Positions 1 to 5,604 of a DNA stretch of 5,645 nucleotides are shown here, piece after piece. Position 1 is the stretch's first letter. Every line of letters starts with the position of its first letter. This stretch comes from DASYHQ01 sp038223165 (GTDB lineage Bacteria > Planctomycetota > Phycisphaerae > Tepidisphaerales > Tepidisphaeraceae): contig JBBRHE010000221.1 in NCBI GenBank assembly GCA_038223165.1, forward strand, positions 1 through 5,645. The letters are read 5' to 3'. The notes under the pieces were generated by a model. It had not been told where the DNA came from and ran no database searches. It was given only the letters and a program-made list of their open reading frames with translations. Position numbers and translations under genes: made by a program.

Positions 1-1
1 C

Positions 2-1921
2 ATCAAAAGCCCGCTGGAATTCGCGGTCTTCCCGTCGCTGTTACTGGCGGTGACGCTGTTTCGGCTCGTGCTGAACGTCGCGACGACCCGACTGATCCTC
101 AACGCCAGTGGTGACCCCGAGCAGGCGATCCACGCCGCCGGTGAGGTCGTCATGCGGTTCAGTGAGTTCGTGACCGGTGGCAAGATGGTTGTCGGTGTGA
201 TCATCTTCGTGATCATCTTCATCATCCAGTTCATCGTCATCACCAAGGGTGCCACGCGCATCTCGGAAGTCGCCGCCCGCTTTACGTTGGACGTGATGCC
301 GGGCAAGCAGATGGCCATCGACGGTGACCTTAACAGCGGCAACATCACCGAACCCGAGGCCCGCAAGCGCCGCGACGCCATTCACCAGGAAGCGGACTTC
401 TACGGTGCGATGGACGGTGCCTCCAAGTTCGTCCGTGGCGACGCGATCGCTGCGATCATCATCACGTTCATCAACGTGCTCGGTGGCATTTACGTCGGCA
501 TGGTCGAGAACCAGTGGGACATCTGGCACTGCCTCGAGCTCTATACGAAGCTGACGATCGGTGACGGTTTGGTGTCACAGGTCCCGGCATTCATCACCAC
601 ACTGGCCGCCGGCTTGATCGTCACGCGCACGAGCAGCAAGAACGACCTGGGCGATGAAATGATCACCCAGTTGACCGGCAAGCCCAAGGCGCTGATCATC
701 GCGGCGCTGTTCCTGTTCGGTATGGCGTTCACCGGGCTGCCCGCGCTGCCGTTGATGATCCTGGGTGCCTGCTGCGGTGGCATCGCATTCATCACGACGC
801 GCAGCGAGCAACGCACGGTCGCTGCGGGCATCGCCAAGGAGCAGGACAAGGCCAAGGAAATCGCAAAAGAGCCCGAAAAGGTCGAGAAACTGCTCGATGT
901 CGATACGATGGAACTCGAGGTCGGCTACGGCCTGGTCAAGCTGGTCGACACGACCAAGGGTGGCGACCTGCTCGACCGCATCAGCCTCATTCGCAGGCAG
1001 ATCGCGGTCGACCTGGGCATCATCGTTCCACCGATCCGTATTCGCGACAACATGCAGGTGTCGGCCAACGACTACGTCATCAAAATCAAGGGACAAGCCG
1101 TCGCCAAGGGCGTTACCTATCCGGAGCAGTACATGGCGATGGACAACGGCGCGGTCAGTGGGCCGATCCCCGGTGGCACGCAGACGATCGAGCCGGCATT
1201 TGGTCTGCCCGCGTACTGGATTACGGAAAGCGAACGCGCGCAAGCCGAACTTTTGAACTACACCGTCGTAGAGGCTACTGCGGTGCTTGCGACTCACCTC
1301 ACGGAAGTGGTGAAACAGCATGCACACGAGTTGCTCACACGTCAGGAGATCAAAAATCTCGTCGACAACCTCAAGGTGCGCGTCCCTGCGCTGGTCGAGG
1401 AAGTCATTCCCACGCAGATCAAACCCGGTGAACTGCAGAAGGTCATGCAGAACCTGCTCCGCGAACGCGTTGCGGTGCGCGACCTTGAGACGATCATCGA
1501 AACCCTGGGGGACTGGGCCGGCCGCACGAAGGACATCGACGTCCTTACCGAGTACGTGCGATCGGCCTTGGCGCGAACCATCTGCAAGCAATACATCGAC
1601 GACCAGGACAAACTGTGGTGCATCACGCTCGACCCCGCAATGGAAGAGCTGATCAACGGGCACCTGGAACGCACCGAGCGCGGGACGACGAACACGATGC
1701 CACCGACGACCGCGCAGCAGGTCGTCACGAACATCGCCGAAAAGGTCAACGAGCTGACGGCGATGGGCCGCTCGGCGGTCGTGCTCTGCAGCCCGATGAT
1801 CCGCGGTCCGCTGCGACGAATGATCGAGAACGGCCTGCCGCACGTGGCAGTGCTTGCGTACAACGAAGTGGTCTCCGACGTCGCCGTTGAAGCGGTGGCG
1901 TTGGTGGGAATGAATGGGTGA
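2..1921 (+). CDS. flhA: FlhA, flagellar type III export gate protein (5' partial)
   Basis: FlhA is the large inner-membrane subunit of the flagellar export apparatus. It forms a ring that couples proton motive force to secretion of rod, hook and filament proteins. The frame is open from base 2, with 639 codons visible and a TGA stop at 1919-1921. About 61 N-terminal residues lie off the window, giving a full length near 700, normal for the family. Six of the usual eight membrane helices are visible, at window residues ~6-25, 63-81, 148-168, 190-209, 230-249 and 249-267. The FHIPEP core is intact (EVAARFTLD, MPGKQMAID, FYGAMDGASKFVRGD). The charged residues matching Salmonella R147, R154, D158, K203 and D208 are all present (window residues 86, 93, 97, 142, 147). 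The rest is the cytoplasmic chaperone and substrate docking domain, ending with a typical CSPMIRGPLRR...VLAYNEV segment. The internal GTG at 50 is not the true start, because conserved FlhA sequence precedes it. Confidence 0.97.
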   Translation: MKSPLEFAVFPSLLLAVTLFRLVLNVATTRLILNASGDPEQAIHAAGEVVMRFSEFVTGGKMVVGVIIFVIIFIIQFIVITKGATRISEVAARFTLDVMPGKQMAIDGDLNSGNITEPEARKRRDAIHQEADFYGAMDGASKFVRGDAIAAIIITFINVLGGIYVGMVENQWDIWHCLELYTKLTIGDGLVSQVPAFITTLAAGLIVTRTSSKNDLGDEMITQLTGKPKALIIAALFLFGMAFTGLPALPLMILGACCGGIAFITTRSEQRTVAAGIAKEQDKAKEIAKEPEKVEKLLDVDTMELEVGYGLVKLVDTTKGGDLLDRISLIRRQIAVDLGIIVPPIRIRDNMQVSANDYVIKIKGQAVAKGVTYPEQYMAMDNGAVSGPIPGGTQTIEPAFGLPAYWITESERAQAELLNYTVVEATAVLATHLTEVVKQHAHELLTRQEIKNLVDNLKVRVPALVEEVIPTQIKPGELQKVMQNLLRERVAVRDLETIIETLGDWAGRTKDIDVLTEYVRSALARTICKQYIDDQDKLWCITLDPAMEELINGHLERTERGTTNTMPPTTAQQVVTNIAEKVNELTAMGRSAVVLCSPMIRGPLRRMIENGLPHVAVLAYNEVVSDVAVEAVALVGMNG

Positions 1922-1923
1922 AA

Positions 1924-1928
1924 GGGAG
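1924..1928 (+). promoter_or_regulatory. Possible remote ribosome binding site for flhF (GGGAG)
   Basis: AAAGGGAG directly follows the flhA stop. No good SD lies within 15 nt of the flhF ATG; only a weak GGA is present at 2012-2014. If the 1930-2010 inverted repeat folds in the mRNA, GGGAG would sit about 9 nt (1 + 8) from the ATG at 2019, which is normal SD spacing. This is a structural hypothesis. Confidence 0.3.
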
Positions 1929-1929
1929 A

Positions 1930-2010
1930 GTAGGCAGAAGGCAGTGGGCAGTAGGCAGGGAAATCGAGCGTTTCGTCTTTCCTGCCTACTGCCTGCTGCC
2001 TGCCGCCTAC
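1930..2010. repeat. Long inverted repeat of GGCAG heptads between flhA and flhF
   Basis: The arms are 1930-1959 and 1981-2010, 30 nt each, matching at 26 of 30 positions, with a 21-nt loop. The left arm is four 7-bp units: taggcag, aaggcag, tgggcag, taggcag (1931-1958). The right arm carries the complementary units ctgccta, ctgcctg, ctgcctg, ccgccta (1982-2009). It begins 8 nt after the flhA stop and ends 8 nt before the flhF ATG. No T-run follows, so a classical intrinsic terminator is unlikely. It could be a dispersed intergenic repeat, an mRNA processing or stability hairpin, or a translation-control structure. The repeat itself is plainly visible; its role is inference. Confidence 0.9.
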
Positions 2011-2018
2011 TGGAATCT

Positions 2019-3257
2019 ATGAATTTACAGACCTTCAAAGCATCGACGATGGCCGAGGCGCTGTCGCAGGTAAAGTCGGCGATGGGTCACGACGCGGTGA
2101 TCCTTCACACGCGCACGTTCTTCACACGGCAATGGCTTGGATTACGACGACGTGAGATGGTGGAAATTACGGCGGGCAAGGGCCTGAACGTCGGTGAGCG
2201 CAACATCCGCCGCGCATCACTGGCAGCCCCGCGCGTCGCTGCTCAGCAACCAGCGATGGCGGGGGGCACGTACTCTCGGCAGACGTTGTTAAACGGTCCG
2301 TCGTCAGCGCCGATGCGATCGGCCCCCGAATCGACGCCGCGCCAGACGCTGCTGGACATGCCCGTCGCCCGCGACGCGATGATGACGGGGCTGAACCAGG
2401 ACATGGGGGCGCTGAAGGCGATGGTCGCCGACCTCGTCAAGCAGACCCGCGCGTCGAGCGCCCCGCAGGTGCCCGAGGACCTGCTCGAATACTACGCGCA
2501 GATGATCAGCAACCAGGTCGCCGACGAGCTGGCGACCGAGGTGCTCAAGTCCATCCAGAAGAACCACCGGGCCGACGCCCTGCAGAACCCCGCGTTCGTG
2601 CGTGAAAAGATCGCCGAGCAGTTGGAGAAGATGATCCCGGTCAGTGGACCGATCCGTCGCACGAAGACGGTCGGCCCGCACGTCGTGGCGCTCATCGGCC
2701 CTACGGGCGTCGGCAAGACGACCACGCTCGCCAAGCTCGCAGCCAACCTCAAGCTGCGCGGCAAGCACCGTGTGGGGCTGATCACGCTCGACACCTATCG
2801 CATCGCCGCGGTCGACCAGTTGCGGAAATATGCCGACATCATCGGTTCACCACTGAAAGTCGTGTCGAACGCGGACGATCTGCGTGACGCCGTCAACGGC
2901 ATGCGGGACTGCGAATTCATCCTCATCGACACCGCCGGCCGCAGCCCGCGCGACGCAATGCGGCTGAACGAGCTCAAGGGCCTGCTGGCCGCAGTCGAAC
3001 CCGATGAGGTCCACCTCGTCCTGACGGCGACGGCGAGCCAGGATTCGGTGCAGATGGCGATTACGAAATTCAGTGAGGTTCGGGTCGACAAGATCATCTT
3101 CACGAAGCTCGACGAGGCCGCCCACGTGGGTGTGGTACTGAACATCGCCCGCAAGGTCGGTAAGCACCTGTCGTACATCACGACCGGTCAGGACGTGCCC
3201 GACGACATCGAAGAATGCCACGGGCGTAAGCTGTCACAGATGATTTTTGGAGCGTAG
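2019..3257 (+). CDS. flhF: FlhF, SRP-type GTPase controlling flagellar placement
   Basis: FlhF is the third SRP-family GTPase, related to Ffh and FtsY. It marks the site of flagellar assembly and works with FlhG. The product is 412 aa, a usual length. Residues 1-50 form the typical FlhF N-terminal domain (MNLQTFKAST...GHDAVILHTR). Residues ~60-150 are a low-complexity linker in which RQTLL occurs twice (87-91 and 108-112). An N-type helical domain follows at ~150-215. The G domain, 219-412, has all motifs: P-loop GPTGVGKTTT (227-236), DTYRIAAVDQL (258-268), DTAGRSPRD (304-312), TKLDEA (362-367) and GQDVPDD (390-396). The ATG at 2019 is chosen because MNLQTFKA is the canonical N terminus. The same frame is open back to an ATG at 1914 that overlaps the flhA stop. 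That would add 35 arginine-rich residues encoded by the inverted repeat, which I consider less likely. Confidence 0.96.
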   Translation: MNLQTFKASTMAEALSQVKSAMGHDAVILHTRTFFTRQWLGLRRREMVEITAGKGLNVGERNIRRASLAAPRVAAQQPAMAGGTYSRQTLLNGPSSAPMRSAPESTPRQTLLDMPVARDAMMTGLNQDMGALKAMVADLVKQTRASSAPQVPEDLLEYYAQMISNQVADELATEVLKSIQKNHRADALQNPAFVREKIAEQLEKMIPVSGPIRRTKTVGPHVVALIGPTGVGKTTTLAKLAANLKLRGKHRVGLITLDTYRIAAVDQLRKYADIIGSPLKVVSNADDLRDAVNGMRDCEFILIDTAGRSPRDAMRLNELKGLLAAVEPDEVHLVLTATASQDSVQMAITKFSEVRVDKIIFTKLDEAAHVGVVLNIARKVGKHLSYITTGQDVPDDIEECHGRKLSQMIFGA

Positions 3258-3268
3258 GTCAATCGTAC

Positions 3269-3288
3269 CACGGGCGAAGTTGCCCGTG
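3269..3288 (+). other. Hairpin downstream of flhF
   Basis: CACGGGC (3269-3275) and GCCCGTG (3282-3288) form a perfect 7-bp GC-rich stem with a GAAGTT loop, 11 nt after the flhF stop. It is followed only by TTCTT, so at best it is a weak terminator or attenuator. It could also be an mRNA-stabilising stem between flhF and flhG. Confidence 0.45.
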
Positions 3289-3307
3289 TTCTTGATGGAA
3301 GAGGAAA

Positions 3308-3328
3308 CGTGGGCGATCGAAGCCCGCG
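3308..3328 (+). other. Second hairpin in the flhG leader
   Basis: CGTGGGC (3308-3314) pairs with GCCCGCG (3322-3328) through seven pairs, one of them a T.G wobble, across a 7-nt loop. Its core resembles the hairpin 20 nt upstream (GGGCGA...GCCCG). It contains an alternative GTG start at 3309 and leaves the flhG SD at 3337 unpaired. Confidence 0.35.
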
Positions 3329-3336
3329 AGTACGAA

Positions 3337-3342
3337 AGAGGA
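3337..3342 (+). promoter_or_regulatory. Ribosome binding site of flhG
   Basis: AGAGGA lies 8 nt upstream of the ATG at 3351. This SD decides the start over the GTG at 3309, and over the ATGs at 3357 and 3363, which are more distant from it. Confidence 0.7.
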
Positions 3343-3350
3343 ACACAGCC

Positions 3351-4238
3351 ATGACAATGGTAATGGATCAAGCCACGCATCTTCGCTCACTGATGAACGG
3401 TGGCGCCGCAGCGAGCAATCGCAGGCGGGCCACCGTGATCGCGATCACGAGCGGTAAGGGTGGCGTCGGGAAGAGCAACATCAGCGTCAACCTCGCAGTG
3501 CAACTGGCCGCTGCGGGCAAAAAGGTCGTGCTGCTCGACGCAGACCTGGGCCTGGCCAACGCCGACGTGCTCTGCAACGTCAACCTGCCAGCCAACCTCT
3601 CGCACGTGCTGTCGAGACGCAAGGAACTGAAGGACGTCCTCGTCGACGCGCCGGGTGGGTTCAAGCTGATCGGTGGGGCGTCGGGCCTGGCCCGCATGGC
3701 CGACCTGACCGACGACGACCGCGAACGCATCGTCACGGCGCTCGCGGAACTGGAAGAAGAATCGGACATCATCCTGATTGACACCGGCGCTGGCATCAGC
3801 CCCAACGTGCTCAGCTTCACGCGCGGCGCTGACCACGTTCTGGTCGTCACCACGCCCGAGCCGACCGCGATCACGGATGCCTATGCCGTCATAAAAGTGC
3901 TGAGTCGTCAGTACGCTTTACCCGAGGACGACCATCGGCGAATCAGCCTGCTGGTCAACCAGGTGCGCTCACCGGTTGAAGGCAAGATCGTCCATGAACG
4001 TATCGCGAAGGTTGCCAGGCAGTTCTTGAGCGTGCCCGTGCTGGACGCCGGCTATGTCAGCGACGACGAACAAGTGCCCATGAGCGTCCGCAAGCGCATC
4101 CCGTTCACGATCGCAGCGCCACGCTGCCCGGCGAGCATCTGTGTTGCCCACCTGGCGATCCGCCTGGCCCAGGGTGTCGCCGGTCGAAGCGAACGGAGTG
4201 GGTTCTTTAACCGTATGGGTAAGTGGTTGAGAAGATAA
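3351..4238 (+). CDS. flhG: FlhG (FleN/YlxH), MinD-like ATPase controlling flagellar number
   Basis: FlhG is a membrane-cycling ParA/MinD-type ATPase. It limits flagellar number and stimulates the GTPase activity of FlhF. The product is 295 aa, a normal length. Residues 6-12 are DQATHLR, matching the conserved DQAxxLR N-terminal motif that activates FlhF; it lies right after this start and supports it. The deviant Walker A is GKGGVGKS (35-42), including the MinD-type signature lysine. Walker A' is DADLGLAN (63-70) and Walker B is IDTGAG (143-148), followed by TPEPTAITDAYA (168-179). The C terminus (FFNRMGKWLRR) has the look of the amphipathic membrane-targeting helix of FlhG and MinD. The gene follows flhF, as is usual. 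A GTG at 3309 would add 14 residues (GDRSPRVRKR...) encoded in hairpin sequence and is unlikely to be the start. No key residue is missing. Confidence 0.95.
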   Translation: MTMVMDQATHLRSLMNGGAAASNRRRATVIAITSGKGGVGKSNISVNLAVQLAAAGKKVVLLDADLGLANADVLCNVNLPANLSHVLSRRKELKDVLVDAPGGFKLIGGASGLARMADLTDDDRERIVTALAELEEESDIILIDTGAGISPNVLSFTRGADHVLVVTTPEPTAITDAYAVIKVLSRQYALPEDDHRRISLLVNQVRSPVEGKIVHERIAKVARQFLSVPVLDAGYVSDDEQVPMSVRKRIPFTIAAPRCPASICVAHLAIRLAQGVAGRSERSGFFNRMGKWLRR

Positions 4239-4243
4239 AGAAG

Positions 4244-4320
4244 AAGGATGAAGACTGAAGGATGAACGAAGAACAAAGTGAGTTTTCTTTTTCATTCTTC
4301 ATCCTTTGAACTTCATCCTT
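4244..4320. repeat. Inverted repeat of GAAGGATGAA units between flhG and the small ORF
   Basis: The outer arms are a perfect 10-bp match: AAGGATGAAG (4244-4253) with CTTCATCCTT (4311-4320). A second pair lies inside, AAGGATGAA (4258-4266) with TTCATCCTT (4298-4306). Each arm therefore carries its unit twice, 14 nt apart. Further imperfect purine/pyrimidine pairing runs inward to a T-rich loop. It starts 5 nt after the flhG stop and ends 8 nt before the ATG of the next gene. Its sequence is unrelated to the repeat after flhA, but the architecture is the same: long arms made of short direct repeats, all purine on one side. Confidence 0.85.
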
Positions 4321-4328
4321 ACTATAAA

Positions 4329-4577
4329 ATGCCGTCCCGTTTCGCCGCCAGTCTCGCTATTTTGGCGTTTGCATTGTGCCTGATCATCGGCGTGGTGCAG
4401 GCGGACAATACGTTTCTGACCACAATTAGTCGTGCGCTGGTCGCGATGGTGGGCACATTAGTGGTAGGCTACATCGTTGGTCATGCCGGCCAGCGAATGA
4501 TTGACGAACGAGTCGTGCAGATGAAGGCCGTGTCTGATAAAAATACAGAGGCGGAGAAGCCTGCGAACGGCCGATAA
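4329..4577 (+). CDS. Small two-helix membrane protein of unknown function
   Basis: I do not recognise this 82-residue protein. It starts with MPSRF and has a hydrophobic helix at ~5-23 (FAASLAILAFALCLIIGVV), a short polar turn (QADNTFLTTISR), and a second helix at ~33-50 (ALVAMVGTLVVGYIVGHAG). A charged tail follows (QRMIDERVVQMK...TEAEKPANGR). It looks like an inner-membrane helical hairpin. By the positive-inside rule both ends are probably cytoplasmic. The first helix could alternatively be read as a signal peptide, but the second helix and lack of a clear cleavage site argue against that. Its place between flhG and the sigma gene suggests a flagellar or co-transcribed role. No SD is seen just upstream. 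The frame is open back to a GTG at 4278, but those 17 extra residues fall inside the inverted repeat, so ATG 4329 is preferred. Confidence 0.65.
   Translation: MPSRFAASLAILAFALCLIIGVVQADNTFLTTISRALVAMVGTLVVGYIVGHAGQRMIDERVVQMKAVSDKNTEAEKPANGR
4570..4577 (+). promoter_or_regulatory. Sigma-28-like -10 element (GCCGATAA) upstream of the sigma gene
   Basis: GCCGATAA is an exact match to the enterobacterial sigma-28 -10 consensus, 100 nt before the sigma gene start. It overlaps the stop codon of the small ORF. No TAAA -35 element lies at the usual 15-nt spacing; the nearest TAAA is at 4538-4541, about 28 nt upstream. It may be chance, so the call is tentative. Confidence 0.3.
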
Positions 4578-4584
4578 ATGAAGT

Positions 4585-4610
4585 GACGTGTTGAAGTCGG
4601 ATGACACGTC
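4585..4610. promoter_or_regulatory. Dyad GACGTGT-N12-ACACGTC in the sigma gene leader
   Basis: Perfect 7-bp arms at 4585-4591 and 4604-4610 flank a 12-nt spacer. The half sites are centred 19 bp apart, near two helical turns, so a dimeric repressor could bind. As RNA it would form a stem-loop at the 5' end of a transcript started from the putative octamer at 4570. Weaker stems follow at 4612-4636 (GCCTG/CAGGC) and 4639-4649 (CGCG/CGCG). The regulator, if any, is unknown. Confidence 0.35.
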
Positions 4611-4666
4611 CGCCTGTGCAAGGACGCAACGCAGGCACCGCGATCCGCGACGTAGACCCAAGGACC

Positions 4667-4671
4667 GGGAG
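4667..4671 (+). promoter_or_regulatory. Ribosome binding site of the sigma gene
   Basis: GGGAG lies 6 nt before the ATG at 4678 and fixes this start. Confidence 0.65.
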
Positions 4672-4677
4672 TAGCAC

Positions 4678-5490
4678 ATGGCTAAAGCTGTCATTTCATT
4701 GAAATCAGCCCCTTCAAAACGGGACATCAAAGAAGTCTGGGGCGATTACAAGCAGAACAAATCTGAGCCTCTGCGCAACATCCTGATGGAGCACTACCTT
4801 CATCTGGTCCGTTACAACGCCGAGCGCATTCATGTCAAGCTGCCCGATGAGGTCGAGCTTGACGACCTGATGTCCGCAGGCATCTTTGGTCTGATGGACG
4901 CGATCAACGCGTTTGACCTTGACCGCGGCGTGAAGTTTGAAACCTATTGCGCCCCGCGCATCCGCGGTGCGATTCTCGACGAACTGCGATCGATGGACTG
5001 GGTGCCGCGCCTCGTGCGCAGCCGGGCCCACAAGCTCGACGGTGCGTCCAAATCACTCGAGACCGAACTGGGTCGCGCCCCGACGCAGGAAGAAGTCGCC
5101 AAGCGCCTCGCCGTCCCCATGGCCGAATACGAGAAGATGGCCAAGGATGCCTCGGCCGTCGGGTTGGTGTCGCTAAGCCGCAAGTGGTTCGAGACCGACA
5201 GCAACAAGGACGTTCGTGAGATCGACGTACTCGAAGACAAGCGCGGCGCCGACCCCGTCCGCGAGATCCAACGCAAGGACCTCAAGGAACTGATCACCAA
5301 GGGCCTCAGCCGTGCCGAGCGCCTCATCATCATCCTCTATTACTTTGAAGAGATGACGATGAAAGAGATCGGCGCCACGCTCGACTTGAGCGAGAGCCGT
5401 GTCAGTCAGATGCACAGCAGCATCCTGGCGCGCTTAAAGGCCCAGATGGCCGACCGTCGGAAGGAATTTGCTCAGGCGACTGCAGTGTAG
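4678..5490 (+). CDS. fliA: Sigma-28 family RNA polymerase sigma factor (FliA/WhiG)
   Basis: This sigma factor directs RNA polymerase to late flagellar and chemotaxis promoters. It is normally held inactive by the anti-sigma factor FlgM, whose gene is not in this window. The product is 270 aa, at the long end of the family (FliA ~239, SigD ~254, WhiG ~280). Region 2 spans ~37-107. It includes the core-binding segment DLMSAGIFGLMDAINAFD (63-80) and the -10 recognition stretch FETYCAPRIRGAILDELRSMDWVPR (87-111), highly typical of FliA/WhiG. Region 3 spans ~112-160 (KSLETELGRAPTQEEVAKRL). Region 4 spans ~205-258, with the helix-turn-helix MTMKEIGATLDLSESRVSQMH (226-246) contacting the -35. The stretch joining regions 3 and 4 (162-200) is acidic and somewhat long. 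The ATG at 4678 has a good SD. The gene could be transcribed separately from its upstream neighbours, given the ~100-nt leader. Confidence 0.95.
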   Translation: MAKAVISLKSAPSKRDIKEVWGDYKQNKSEPLRNILMEHYLHLVRYNAERIHVKLPDEVELDDLMSAGIFGLMDAINAFDLDRGVKFETYCAPRIRGAILDELRSMDWVPRLVRSRAHKLDGASKSLETELGRAPTQEEVAKRLAVPMAEYEKMAKDASAVGLVSLSRKWFETDSNKDVREIDVLEDKRGADPVREIQRKDLKELITKGLSRAERLIIILYYFEEMTMKEIGATLDLSESRVSQMHSSILARLKAQMADRRKEFAQATAV

Positions 5491-5505
5491 TGACCATGAT
5501 GGTCA
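5491..5505. repeat. Perfect 15-bp palindrome directly after the sigma gene stop
   Basis: TGACCAT-G-ATGGTCA follows the TAG stop with no gap. With a 1-nt centre it is better suited to being a protein-binding dyad than an RNA hairpin. It overlaps the start of the REP-like element at 5501. Confidence 0.5.
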
Positions 5506-5604
5506 TCTCGAAGGGAGCGGTAGCGACCTGAGGGATCTCTTTAAGAAAACCTGTTCGGCCACGGCGAGAGCCCTGGGTTCGCTACCGCTCCCCTTGGGAT
5601 GACA
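5501..5604. repeat. REP-like long imperfect hairpin after the sigma gene
   Basis: The outer arms are 5501-5526 and 5579-5604, 26 nt, with 22 identical positions plus two that become G.T wobbles in one strand. The inner 14 nt (GGGAGCGGTAGCGA and its complement) are perfect. Additional pairing continues inward (ACCTGAGGG...CTCT with AGAGCCCTGGGT) towards an A-rich loop near 5531-5560. There is no T-run, so it is not a standard terminator. From memory it resembles the TCATC...GAGCGGTAGCGA...GAGGGATCTC class of dispersed intergenic repeats seen in many environmental genomes. It may act as a transcript end stabiliser. No gene is seen from 5605 to 5645. Confidence 0.8.

Noticed and set aside
1845..1858. 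TGGCAGTGCTTGCG, resembling a sigma-54 -24/-12 promoter upstream of flhF
   Set aside because: The GG and GC are separated by 8 rather than 10 nt, which sigma-54 does not tolerate well, and it lies inside flhA.
1930..2010. A CRISPR array or an intrinsic terminator at the flhA-flhF junction
   Set aside because: The repeats are 7 bp without spacers, and no T-run follows the stem.
575..2038. A 487-codon open frame on the minus strand opposite flhA
   Set aside because: It is histidine-, arginine- and aspartate-rich with no recognisable domain, and it mirrors a certain flhA frame. Its start also falls in the inverted repeat and the flhF start. It is a high-GC shadow.
4235..4328. ATAAA on both sides of the GAAGGATGAA repeat as a target-site duplication
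   Set aside because: The 5-bp match is A/T-rich, partly the flhG stop codon, and not flush with the repeat ends. Chance is enough to explain it.
4306..4330. TTGAAC and TATAAAAT as a sigma-70 promoter for the small ORF
   Set aside because: The spacing is only 11 nt, and the -10 overlaps the start codon itself.
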